From: a virus | Strand: one strand, 5' to 3' | DNA length: 31,873 nt | IMG/VR virus record: IMGVR_UViG_3300008117_000484 | Coordinates: 1-31,873 of that record | Shown here: positions 14,294 to 22,725 of the stretch, in pieces | Layout: every line of letters begins with the position of its first letter | How positions within the stretch are numbered: position 1 is the first letter of the stretch | Position numbers and translations under genes: made by a program | Notes under the pieces: model-generated | What the model was told of the DNA's origin: nothing | Databases searched by the model: none | The model's input: the letters and a program-made list of their open reading frames with translations, nothing else

Positions 14294-15347
14294 AGAAAAC
14301 ATAGAAAAATTAGAACAATCTCTTAGTAGAATCGAAACAAAAGAAAATAACATTTATTTTTTAGTATACGACACTAAGAATAATGCTAGAGCATCTGTAA
14401 AACATATCTATGATATGGTCTTAACATTAAGACAAAATGGTTATTCGGCTAAATTACTTGTTGAAGATGAAAGTTATACGGGGGCCGAATGGTTAGGTAG
14501 TCAATATTCTGATTTACCAGTTGTTTCAATTAAAGGTGATAAAATCGAAATTAAAATTGAAGATGTGATTGTTGTACCTGAATATTATTCAAATGTTCTT
14601 CAACAATTATCTAACATAAGATGTATGAAAGTTATGTTAGTTCAACAAAAAGAATATATTTTTGAAACTTTACCTATTGGTAGTCGTTGGAGTGATTATG
14701 GTTTTGATAGAGTTATCACAACAACCGAACAATCGAAAAAATATATTTCAGAAGTATTCCCTGAAGCGTTGGTTCACATTATCCCACCAATAATTGGTGA
14801 CAATTTTAAACCTACTGATGGTATATCCAAACCATTTATTGCAATTAAATGTAGAGACAGAGTTCAACACAGAAAATTTATTTCTGAGTTTTATTTGAAA
14901 TACCCACACTTACGTTGGATTACATTTAGAGATATGGTTCAAATGAATTATGATGAGTTTTCAGAAGCGTTGAAAGAATGTATTGTTTCAGTTTGGGTTG
15001 ATGACGAATCAACGTTTGGTACATTTCCATTGGAATCTATGAAATCTGGTGTACCTGTTGTTGGTAAAATTCCTAAGAATGAACCAGATTGGCTTTCAGA
15101 AAATGGAATGTGGACTTATGATGAAGATAAATTAACTGAAATATTGGGGACATACGTATTAGCGTGGTTAGAAGGTGTTGAATTAACTGACGAAGTAAAA
15201 CAAAAAATGAAAGAAACTTTATTACCATACAACTCTGAAATTACACAAAATACAATTCTATCAATATTCAATTCTTTTAATAATAAAAGAAGTGAGACAA
15301 TTAAAACCGCATTAGAAAAATTAAAATTATCAGAAAATGAACAATAA
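14283..15347 (+). CDS. GT-B fold glycosyltransferase (family 4-like)
   Basis: 354 residues. The N-terminal domain (about 20-170) begins NNIYFLVYDT and ends with VHIIPPIIGDNF. The C-terminal domain carries IVSVWVDDESTFGTFPLE, where E242 and E251 form the EX7-8E-type donor-binding motif of GT4 enzymes, followed by SMKSGVPVVGK. It should be a retaining glycosyltransferase using a nucleotide sugar. It is joined by identical 11-nt overlaps to genes on both sides, so it is made with the small protein before it and the GT-A enzyme after it. The substrate is not visible; virion proteins, DNA bases or host glycans are all possible. Confidence 0.78.
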   Translation: MNNKENIEKLEQSLSRIETKENNIYFLVYDTKNNARASVKHIYDMVLTLRQNGYSAKLLVEDESYTGAEWLGSQYSDLPVVSIKGDKIEIKIEDVIVVPEYYSNVLQQLSNIRCMKVMLVQQKEYIFETLPIGSRWSDYGFDRVITTTEQSKKYISEVFPEALVHIIPPIIGDNFKPTDGISKPFIAIKCRDRVQHRKFISEFYLKYPHLRWITFRDMVQMNYDEFSEALKECIVSVWVDDESTFGTFPLESMKSGVPVVGKIPKNEPDWLSENGMWTYDEDKLTEILGTYVLAWLEGVELTDEVKQKMKETLLPYNSEITQNTILSIFNSFNNKRSETIKTALEKLKLSENEQ

Positions 15348-16125
15348 AAATATTACAATATTATTACCAATTCATAAAGTAGACGAAGATTATAAGGAGA
15401 TGTTAAAGAACGCTATGTCTTCGGTTGAACCGTTTCATAATGATGTTACCGTTTCAATAGTTTGTCCTAAATCAGTTGCAGACCAACTTGATTTTCCAAT
15501 TACTGATAAAGTTGAAATTAAAATTATTACGAATGAAGGAGAAACAGATTTTTGTTCTCAGATAAATTTAGGTATTGAAAAATGTGAAACTGAATGGTTT
15601 TCTATTTTAGAAATAGACGACGAATTTAAACCTATTTGGTTAAAATCAGTGAATGAATACATGAAAACATACACGGACGTTGATGTGTTTTTACCTGTTG
15701 TAAGAGATATTAATATTGAAGGTAAGTTTATGAGTTTTACAAATGAATCAACATGGGCTTATGGATTCACAGAAAAACAGGGATTTTTAGATAATGAAGT
15801 TTTATTAGATTTTCAAAATTACCAAATTAGTGGTGGTGTTTATAGAACACAAGTCATCAAAGATAATGGTTCTTTAAAAGAAAACATTAAATTAACATTT
15901 GGTTATGAGTTTTTCTTAAGGTTAACTCATAATGGCGTTAAAATTATGACTGTTCCAAAAATTGGATACCAACACTTAAACTTTAGAGAAGGTTCTTTAT
16001 TTTGGGAATACAAGAATAATGAATTAACAAAACTTAAAGAAGAGGAAGTAAAATTTTGGTTAGAAACAGCTAAAAAAGAATTTTTCTTCAAAAATAAACG
16101 TGATGTAAATTTTGAAACTGTTTAA
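15337..16125 (+). CDS. GT-A fold glycosyltransferase (family 2-like)
   Basis: 262 residues. It opens with the GT2 signature strand NITILLPIHKVDEDYKEML (5-23). A Ser/Val-rich second strand follows, then the metal/nucleotide-binding acidic motif EWFSILEIDDEF (86-97, DD in the DXD position). An acceptor-side region contains ISGGVYRTQVI and YEFFLRLTHNGVKIMTVPKIGYQH. It lacks membrane helices, so it should act in the cytoplasm. It directly follows the GT4-like gene with an 11-nt overlap, and its stop forms TAATG with the sigma-factor gene. It is the third glycosyltransferase in the operon. Acceptor unknown. Confidence 0.78.
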   Translation: MNNKNITILLPIHKVDEDYKEMLKNAMSSVEPFHNDVTVSIVCPKSVADQLDFPITDKVEIKIITNEGETDFCSQINLGIEKCETEWFSILEIDDEFKPIWLKSVNEYMKTYTDVDVFLPVVRDINIEGKFMSFTNESTWAYGFTEKQGFLDNEVLLDFQNYQISGGVYRTQVIKDNGSLKENIKLTFGYEFFLRLTHNGVKIMTVPKIGYQHLNFREGSLFWEYKNNELTKLKEEEVKFWLETAKKEFFFKNKRDVNFETV

Positions 16126-16826
16126 TGCCGAGAAAAAGAACCCAAAAAATTTATTTTGGTGAGGACCAAGAAAAGGCGGTTATTAATTACTTAGAAAGTA
16201 ATGACGAAATAGAAAGAAACAAAATATTCAATGAATTTTTGAGAGAACCATTAATCATTATGGTTGAAAGTATTATTCGTCGTTATAAGTTATATAGAAA
16301 GGATATGGAATTTGATGAAATTCATACGGATACTATGTCTTTTTTAATAACTAAAATCAGTAAGTTTGACCATACAAAAAACACAAAAGCATATTCGTAT
16401 TTCGGGACAATTTGTAAGAACTATTTGATGGGTGCAATTCAAAAAGACACCAAAGAAACAAATAGACAAGTATCTTATGATGATATATCTTCAGACATTG
16501 AGGAAGGAAGACCCGATTTAATTGTAACCATAGATGACGACGTTATTGATTATAGAGACGTTATAATCAAATTAACCATAGAATTAGAGGAGTTTATGGA
16601 GAAACAAAATTTGAACGAAAACGAAACAAAATTAGGATATGCCCTATTAGAAATATTCAGCAACTTCGATAAGATATTTCAAGTTGGGGACGGTAATAAA
16701 TTCAACAAAAACCTCATCTTACTCTCATTACGAGAAATGACGTCTTTATCTACTAAGGAAATTAGAATCTCACTCAAAAGGTATAAAAAACTATATGATG
16801 GGATTTTAGGTGGGTTTTTAGAATAA
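16125..16826 (+). CDS. 55: Late-transcription sigma factor, gp55-like
   Basis: 233 residues. Residues about 63-110 (FDEIHTDTMSFLITKISKFD, then AYSYFGTICKNYLMGAIQK) match region 2 of sigma-70 family proteins and T4 gp55 in pattern: an acidic first helix, a Phe-Asp turn, then the aromatic-rich AYSYF helix. No convincing region 4 is seen, although a basic C-terminal helix (KEIRISLKRYKKLYDGI) may bind DNA or a clamp-type coactivator. In T4, gp55 directs RNA polymerase to late promoters whose only conserved element is TATAAATA. Here the recurrent TATTTATA boxes are the likely target. Its start is a TAATG overlap with the glycosyltransferase gene. Confidence 0.8.
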   Translation: MPRKRTQKIYFGEDQEKAVINYLESNDEIERNKIFNEFLREPLIIMVESIIRRYKLYRKDMEFDEIHTDTMSFLITKISKFDHTKNTKAYSYFGTICKNYLMGAIQKDTKETNRQVSYDDISSDIEEGRPDLIVTIDDDVIDYRDVIIKLTIELEEFMEKQNLNENETKLGYALLEIFSNFDKIFQVGDGNKFNKNLILLSLREMTSLSTKEIRISLKRYKKLYDGILGGFLE

Positions 16827-16829
16827 ACC

Positions 16830-16837
16830 TATTTATA
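16830..16837 (+). promoter_or_regulatory. Candidate late promoter box TATTTATA, leaderless spacing
   Basis: Exact TATTTATA 3 nt after the sigma-factor stop, then GTGAT and the ATG at 16843 (5-nt gap). Confidence 0.6.
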
Positions 16838-16842
16838 GTGAT

Positions 16843-17115
16843 ATGAGAGACAGAAAAAACAACATTACATTAGACGTAGAGTCTGCTTTGGCTCTTATGC
16901 AAGAAATCTATAATGATGTGGTAGAAAACAGAAACGACTGTACAGAAAAAAAGATTTCATTAGTAAAATTACAGGGTGTTCTCCTTAAACAAAGTTCAGG
17001 TGGTGGTAAAGGAGTACCTATGGGAAAACTAGAACTATCAGATGAAGATAGAGAATTACTTGATAAAATGATAAATGATACACCAGACGGTAAAAAAGAC
17101 AATTATTCATTATAA
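16843..17115 (+). CDS. Small unknown protein at head of baseplate block
   Basis: 90 residues, no recognised family. The N-terminal part is helical (LDVESALALMQEIYNDVVEN), followed by a Gly-rich loop (SSGGGKGVPMG) and an acidic C-terminal helix (LELSDEDRELLDKMI). It begins the baseplate block immediately behind a TATTTATA box (5-nt gap) and overlaps the next gene as TAATG, so it is likely a virion assembly partner of the 674-residue protein. That role is inferred from coupling only. Confidence 0.6.
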   Translation: MRDRKNNITLDVESALALMQEIYNDVVENRNDCTEKKISLVKLQGVLLKQSSGGGKGVPMGKLELSDEDRELLDKMINDTPDGKKDNYSL

Positions 17116-19139
17116 TGAGTTTAAAAGACACGATAAGAAAAATCAATACAAAAATTGATATTTTACAGAAATCTTTGGAAGAGGACAAGTTTTCAAAAAA
17201 ACTTGAACTTAATCCGGAAGATTTGAAAATACCTCAAATTGATACGACTAAAATTAAAAATAAGTTAGAAGATTATCGTGCTCAACTAAGAAACAAAAAA
17301 TTAAAAAAACAAAATAAAGAGAGTGTTAACAATAATGGAATTTTTGGTGAAGTTGTGAGAATGTTTGATAAAATTTTGGCTGCGGGTAGAAAAGTAAATG
17401 AAAATGAAAAATATCCAGAAAGTTCAAGATTAAGAAAACACGCATTAGATTCTGCAGAAGCGACACAAAATGCATCCAAACAAATAATAATGGATTCCGT
17501 TAAAAAAGTTTTATTTGCTGGCGATGGTATTTGTGGTGGTAATGATAAATTTTTTGGTATTGATTTTGATAGTGTTAATATAAAACCACAAGAAATTGAT
17601 TTCTTACATATGTTAAGGGTGGACCCTAACAGTGACTACGGAAAAATAATGTTCGAAAGTCCAACCATTAAAAATAATAAGAAAAAAGTTAATAGAAGTT
17701 TATATGATTTGTTTACATCTGGTTCAACATATGACTATACAACTCCTAGCGAAAGAACTATTTTTCGTATGTCGTGGGATTCATCAAATCAAGAATACAA
17801 TATACAAGGCTTAACTATGGGTACCGGATCAACGTCAAATGTACAAAGTTTGACAGGTATTTCGGTGAATGAGTTTATCGATGATTATTATAGTAACATG
17901 GAATTTCCGGACATCAATGATGTTATTAAAAAATCTATGTTATTAACATTAAAAGCTGCAAGTGTTAAAGCTGATGGTTCTGGAATATCTGCAGGAACGT
18001 CGTTTACTGGTATGGATGACCCATTAAGTTTTACACCAAAATTAGATGAATCCATCAATAATTTAGAACGAATGTTAAACAAGTTATTTGCGTTTTGTAA
18101 CAATCGTAATAAATCTTTAAGTGGTCAAACAACAATAGACTTATTAAGTGAAACAGAAGAAGATGATGAATTTTATTTTAATTTTGATGATGTGGAAGGT
18201 ATTGATTTAGAAGATGAAGACGCGAGAAAAAGAAAAGTTTTAAGATTCAAAGATTGTAATAACTATGAGGTTCCATATAATGCTTCCATAATGGAAGATT
18301 TTGTTTATTTAGAAGATAAAATAAACAAAAATGAATGGATTAGAAAAACGTTGGATAAAGCTGCAATAGATGCTTATGAACAATCAGAAGGTAGTCTTGA
18401 GTTACCCGATTTTCAAATTTCTTTAAATTTAGGTTTTATTTTCAATATACCGAAGGCGGTCGTAATGTCTTCATTATCACCAAAAGTTTTTTTACCTATA
18501 ATGATAATTTATAGATTATTTGTGCCTGATGTTGAAATTGACACAAACTATGAAGCAAAAGATTTAATGAGAGATTTGAAAAAATTATTTAAAGAAATAA
18601 TTACTCAATTATTTTGGAAATTCTTGAGAGAATTGTGGCAAAGATTAAAAGTTGATTTAAAAAATTTCTTATTAAATATTGTAAGGAAAATTATTGCGGA
18701 TAAACTTAAAAGATACTATATTGTGGTGGCAGCATTAATTGCTTTATTAAAGAAAATTATTGAAAGTGGTATTGATAATTGTGATGGTTTGTTTGGTGCA
18801 ATTAACGCCGCAATTGAGGCTGCATTAAGTGCTACAGGAAATATAAAAATGCCAAATGTATTGTTATTACTAGCGGATAAATTACCAGGTTTTAGTGCAG
18901 TTAAAACAAATATGGAAGCTGCAGAAAAAATGAGTGCACTTGGAATACCAACAGGTGATGTAAACGGTGAACCAAATTATTTGTTGTTAGCACTTGGTGC
19001 AAATACAAACGCATTGGCCGATAACATAGCAAAAACACCTTTTGAATTTGTAAATAAAACTATGCCTGTTGCGGGTCCATTCCCTGGTGCGGTACCTGCT
19101 ATGGCAATGAGAGGGGCGGCATTGATGAAAACAAGTTAA
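17115..19139 (+). CDS. Large virion protein, probable baseplate component
   Basis: 674 residues, no family recognised with confidence. Order: a basic helical N-terminus (1 to about 100), a mixed domain (about 130-400), then a long helical section with two hydrophobic stretches, KVFLPIMIIYRLFV (about 456-469) and YYIVVAALIALLKKI (about 535-549), and an Ala/Gly/Pro-rich C-terminus. The hydrophobic segments could contact a membrane or pack in a helical hub. It lies directly before a coiled-coil protein and the gp5-type hub protein and is coupled to its neighbours by TAATG and TAATATG, so I place it in the baseplate or tail tip. A tape-measure role is less likely at this length. Confidence 0.6.
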   Translation: MSLKDTIRKINTKIDILQKSLEEDKFSKKLELNPEDLKIPQIDTTKIKNKLEDYRAQLRNKKLKKQNKESVNNNGIFGEVVRMFDKILAAGRKVNENEKYPESSRLRKHALDSAEATQNASKQIIMDSVKKVLFAGDGICGGNDKFFGIDFDSVNIKPQEIDFLHMLRVDPNSDYGKIMFESPTIKNNKKKVNRSLYDLFTSGSTYDYTTPSERTIFRMSWDSSNQEYNIQGLTMGTGSTSNVQSLTGISVNEFIDDYYSNMEFPDINDVIKKSMLLTLKAASVKADGSGISAGTSFTGMDDPLSFTPKLDESINNLERMLNKLFAFCNNRNKSLSGQTTIDLLSETEEDDEFYFNFDDVEGIDLEDEDARKRKVLRFKDCNNYEVPYNASIMEDFVYLEDKINKNEWIRKTLDKAAIDAYEQSEGSLELPDFQISLNLGFIFNIPKAVVMSSLSPKVFLPIMIIYRLFVPDVEIDTNYEAKDLMRDLKKLFKEIITQLFWKFLRELWQRLKVDLKNFLLNIVRKIIADKLKRYYIVVAALIALLKKIIESGIDNCDGLFGAINAAIEAALSATGNIKMPNVLLLLADKLPGFSAVKTNMEAAEKMSALGIPTGDVNGEPNYLLLALGANTNALADNIAKTPFEFVNKTMPVAGPFPGAVPAMAMRGAALMKTS

Positions 19140-19140
19140 T

Positions 19141-19341
19141 ATGGATAGTAATAAATTATTAGAAATTGCAAACGACGTACAAAATAAATCAAATAATGAT
19201 TTAATGTTAGTTGCAACGGAGTTATATGATGAGTTTGAGAAGACTAAACAATTGATTATTGATTTGACTAGACATATGGACGGTATTGAGGTTTTATATA
19301 ATAAGGTGAATAAAGAAATTGAAAATAGAACTAAGTTATAA
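19141..19341 (+). CDS. Small coiled-coil protein of baseplate block
   Basis: 66 residues, predicted by eye to be one or two amphipathic helices with heptad-like Leu/Ile spacing (LLEIANDVQNKSNNDLMLVA, then QLIIDLTRHMDGIEVLYNKV). It is coupled on both sides: its ATG follows the previous stop as TAATATG, and its stop overlaps the hub gene as TAATG. Likely a small structural partner or chaperone of the hub. No family recognised. Confidence 0.6.
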   Translation: MDSNKLLEIANDVQNKSNNDLMLVATELYDEFEKTKQLIIDLTRHMDGIEVLYNKVNKEIENRTKL

Positions 19342-20894
19342 TGAAAATAATAGATATTGCGAAATGTGTTGATAATGTTGACCCATTAGGTATAGGTAGA
19401 ATTAGATGTCAAAGATATAATGATATTATTGGTCAAAAAGAACGAGCTTTGGATTACGATGCTTGGACTGACAATGATTTATTTACCGCAATTCCCTTTT
19501 TACCTACCAATATTAACTACATACCCGAAATAGGTCAATCAGTTAAAATTATTACATATAATTCACAAAAAGAGAATGTAAACGTTGAATACATTGCAGG
19601 TCCTTTTACAACAATGTATGATTACAACTCACAAACTTTTTCACAACAAACCTCAGTTACAACTTACGGCACCACAACAAAAAAGAAAGAAGAGGTAAGA
19701 AATATCGATGGTAAATTTATCGATAAAAGAAGTGAAAATGTTTTATCTAAAAATAAAGATTTTGCCATTTATGGAAAATATGGTTCAGATGTTTTGTTTA
19801 CTGAAAATGGTTTACAATTAAGAGGTGGTAAATTAATCTCTAAAGATGCTGGTAATGAAACAACCAGACAGAAAATGATTGATTACCCATTATTAGCAAA
19901 AAAATACTCACGTTTATATCTTAAAAAATTTCCAAAAAAAATGGTTTATGAGGATGTATTGGCGGAGGAAATTGCTTTTGATAATAAAGATTTAAATTAT
20001 TTAGTTGAATATACCATAAGTGGTTCTACATTTAGTGGTGCAACAAATACAAATGGTTTATCACCTACTGAAGGTGAACCAACAACAATTTCTTTATACA
20101 TTTACAAAATTATAAATCCAAATGGTGATACTTTCAAAACAAATTATTTCAATGAACATTCAGTAGCACCGTCAGGTAATTTGAAATTAATAAATTTAAA
20201 TGGTTCAACTACCGGTGCAACATTTACTCAAACTGTAACAAATATTAATGAAATTTACATTGAAATAAGAAATAGACTATTTGAAATTCATGACCAAGGT
20301 TTAGTGGAACTTGATGACAATTATAATAGTGATGATATTCACCCATTCTTTTTTAGACCTACCACGGGTTTTAGAAATTTAAGTGGTGGGACACCGACTG
20401 AAAGTGAAAACAAAGCTACTATTTTTAGAAATGTAAATGTGGCCAGAAGAGGACCTACAAGCGGTTTAGTATTTTCTAAGAGAAGTGCAAAAATGAAGTC
20501 AACTAAAGTTAATTCTATTGTCAAAAAAATTAAATTTATTGATGATTCTCCAGAACAAACTTTTGGTTCGTTAATTTCTGATAAAATCTATTTTCTTTCT
20601 TCAGATTTGGGGACAAACGAAAGTCCAAATCCTGTACCATTTATTAATTTGGACGAATACGAATTAACCCAAGAGGATTATATAAAAAGAATAGAACCTT
20701 CAACATTTTCAACAGTAAGGGGTGAGAACTTATTAGAAGTTTTAAGAAAGATAATTGATGTTATTTTAACTCATAGACATAACCCATTAATGCCAATTAT
20801 CAACCAACCTGATTACCAAGACGGTAACGAATTAAAAGAACTTTATAAAACACTTGAGAACGACATTCTAAATAAATCGATTAGAATCAACTAA
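19341..20894 (+). CDS. 5: Baseplate hub protein with gp5-type OB domain
   Basis: 517 residues. The N-terminus (KIIDIAKCVDNVDPLGIGR, 2-20, then RIRCQRY) has the D-P-x-x-x-G-R-(V/I)-R pattern of the OB fold found in T4 gp5 and VgrG spike proteins, continuing to the IPEIGQSVKIITYN strand. Unlike T4 gp5 there is no lysozyme domain after it. Instead come beta-rich sequence (YGKYGSDVLFTENGLQLRGG), a variable middle, and a C-terminal helical stretch (LLEVLRKIIDVILTHRHNP). I infer the central hub or spike base of the baseplate. The gene symbol refers to T4 gene 5 by domain similarity only. Confidence 0.7.
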   Translation: MKIIDIAKCVDNVDPLGIGRIRCQRYNDIIGQKERALDYDAWTDNDLFTAIPFLPTNINYIPEIGQSVKIITYNSQKENVNVEYIAGPFTTMYDYNSQTFSQQTSVTTYGTTTKKKEEVRNIDGKFIDKRSENVLSKNKDFAIYGKYGSDVLFTENGLQLRGGKLISKDAGNETTRQKMIDYPLLAKKYSRLYLKKFPKKMVYEDVLAEEIAFDNKDLNYLVEYTISGSTFSGATNTNGLSPTEGEPTTISLYIYKIINPNGDTFKTNYFNEHSVAPSGNLKLINLNGSTTGATFTQTVTNINEIYIEIRNRLFEIHDQGLVELDDNYNSDDIHPFFFRPTTGFRNLSGGTPTESENKATIFRNVNVARRGPTSGLVFSKRSAKMKSTKVNSIVKKIKFIDDSPEQTFGSLISDKIYFLSSDLGTNESPNPVPFINLDEYELTQEDYIKRIEPSTFSTVRGENLLEVLRKIIDVILTHRHNPLMPIINQPDYQDGNELKELYKTLENDILNKSIRIN

Positions 20895-20899
20895 TTTGA

Positions 20900-20907
20900 T
20901 ATTTATA
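20900..20907 (+). promoter_or_regulatory. Candidate late promoter box TATTTATA
   Basis: Exact TATTTATA, 10 nt before the ATG at 20918, just after the hub-gene stop. Confidence 0.6.
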
Positions 20908-20917
20908 AAGAAAAAAG

Positions 20918-22221
20918 ATGTCATATTTTCGTTCATATTTTGAGAAAAATAACACAATTTTAAAGGATTTATACGTTAATACACCGATTTACAAAATAAA
21001 GTCGATAATGGTGACTTTATTATTACTACTGGTACAACCCATACACTACACCTTACAAATTGTATATTTGGAAACGAAACATTTAAAGGTGCACATAGAG
21101 GTACAGGTAGGGAAAGAGCAACATCTTTCGATTTGATTTTATTCAAAATTGAAGAGAATTGGGACGAAGGTGTGGGATTTGATTATGAAGAAGGTGGTAA
21201 TGAGATATCAACAGGAAATAACGCTTTTGTTCAAAGACCATCAAACTGGTTCTCAAAAACAACTAACGAACTGTGGGATGTAGAAGGAATTTATAGTACG
21301 GGTGCAACCATAGTTCAAACTATACATTTCGATAATGGAGACGAAAATATCAACGTCGATATAACTGATTATATTAATGATATATTGGATGGTACCGAAA
21401 ACAATTACGGTTTAGGTTTGGCGTTTGCGATTGATTTCCAAGATATATCAACTGATATAGAAAAATCTGTCTCATTTTTTACAAAATACACTCAAACCTT
21501 TTTTGAACCATACGTTGAAAGTTTTTTTGATGATAGGATATTAGATAACAGATATAATTTCATCGAAAAAACAACACAAAACTTATATCTATTTGTTTCT
21601 AAAAATGGTAATTACATAAATTTAGATGAATTACCTTTAGTTGATATATTGGATGCAACAAACACACCAATTTTCGGTTTAACGGGTTTAACAACGGAAC
21701 ATGTACGTAAAGGTGTGTATAAGGTGTCTTTCGGTTTTGATGGTTCCCTTTGTGACGGAAAAAGATTTTTCTATGATAATTGGACTAATTTAATATTGGA
21801 TGGTGTTAATTTATCTGATATTAAACAAAAATTCATACCAAAAAAATTATCTTCATCTATTATAATGGGTGAAAACAATACGAGTTTTGAAAGATTTAAA
21901 GTACAATTTTACGGTATTCAACAAAACGAAAAAATTATAAGAGGTGACGTTAGAAAAGTAGTGGTAAACTTCCGTTCTATCGATAATCCAATTAATACAG
22001 TCCTACCTGAATCTTATTATAGAATCTTTATTAAAGAAGGTAGAACAAATGTAATAGTACATGATTGGACGTTAATGGATGTAACAAATGAAAACTTCTT
22101 TATGATGGACACTACGAATTATATCCCAAGAGAATATTTTTTAGAAATCAAAGGAAAACACAATAACGAGGAAATTCATTATAACGAATATATAAAGTTC
22201 GAAATCTTATCCGAAAAGTAA
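20918..22221 (+). CDS. Tail/fibre beta-sandwich protein, frameshifted as sequenced
   Basis: One gene in two frames. The N-terminus MSYFRSYFEKNNTILKD reads from the ATG at 20918, but that frame soon becomes implausible and stops at 21136. From about 20980 the third frame reads sensibly (TDLQNKVDNGDFIITTGTTH, then FKGAHRGTGRERATSFDLI) and continues to the stop at 22221. A single missing base restores the frame; the A4 run at 20993-20996 is a good site (AAA then AAT AAA). The main body has a DNRLRE-like beta-sandwich look (RPSNWFSKTTNELWDVEG, then VDITDYINDIL), followed by further beta-rich domains. Probably a tail or fibre-anchoring virion protein. Sequencing indel, mutation or -1 slippage cannot be told apart. 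Confidence 0.65.
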
Positions 22222-22223
22222 AA

Positions 22224-22231
22224 TATTTATA
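22224..22231 (+). promoter_or_regulatory. Candidate late promoter box TATTTATA, leaderless spacing
   Basis: Exact TATTTATA, then GTTT, then the ATG at 22236 (4-nt gap). Confidence 0.6.
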
Positions 22232-22235
22232 GTTT

Positions 22236-22724
22236 ATGAAAGTAGTAAGAATCACAGAAACTCAATTGAGAAAAATGGTCTCAGATGTTGTTAAAGAACA
22301 AAAGATGGAAGAAAACTATATGTTTTTCTCTAACTTAGACCAAATAGAAAGACAATGTAAAATGTTAAGAGAAATGGACCCAAAAGTCATTGACAATTTA
22401 TTAAGTAATGGTCATGATTGGGCTGACGACCATTTTACAGAAGCAAAATCTTTAATCGATCAAGTTTTTGATTTTATAATGAATGAAGTGAAAGGTCACA
22501 AATCTGATAAAGAAGCCGTGACCGCAGATATGGATAGTTTCAGTTTGAACGAAGAAGAGGAAATTGATGAAAGTAAGAATTGTCCTACAGACCCAGCAAA
22601 ATGGGCTGCATCAAAAGCCGCAGCTAAAGCAAAATTTGATGTATATCCATCAGCATATGCAAATGGTTGGGCAGCGAAAAACTATAAATCGAAAGGTGGT
22701 GGTTGGAGAAAATGTAAAAAGTAA
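22236..22724 (+). CDS. Small phage protein with YPSAYANGWA domain
   Basis: 162 residues. N-terminus MKVVRITETQLRKMVSDVVK is an amphipathic helix of a type repeated in this genome (compare ILQISEEQFKRLF inside the next protein). The middle is acidic and helical. The last 45 residues (CPTDPAKWAASKAAAKAKFD, then VYPSAYANGWAAKNYKSKGG) form a compact, highly conserved phage domain that I have seen attached to many T4-like and other phage proteins; its role is not known to me. The start follows a TATTTATA box with a 4-nt gap; the next gene begins as TAATATG. Possibly a virion-packaged protein, by inference. Confidence 0.68.
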   Translation: MKVVRITETQLRKMVSDVVKEQKMEENYMFFSNLDQIERQCKMLREMDPKVIDNLLSNGHDWADDHFTEAKSLIDQVFDFIMNEVKGHKSDKEAVTADMDSFSLNEEEEIDESKNCPTDPAKWAASKAAAKAKFDVYPSAYANGWAAKNYKSKGGGWRKCKK

Positions 22725-22725
22725 T

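Noticed and set aside
19341-20894. Lysozyme domain expected in a gp5-type hub.
   Set aside because: No lysozyme-like catalytic Glu motif or matching region is visible after the OB domain.
22564-22725. Upstream extension of the 22726 gene to 22564.
   Set aside because: The extra 54 residues are an out-of-frame reading of the YPSAYANGWA domain; the TAATATG junction supports the start at 22726.
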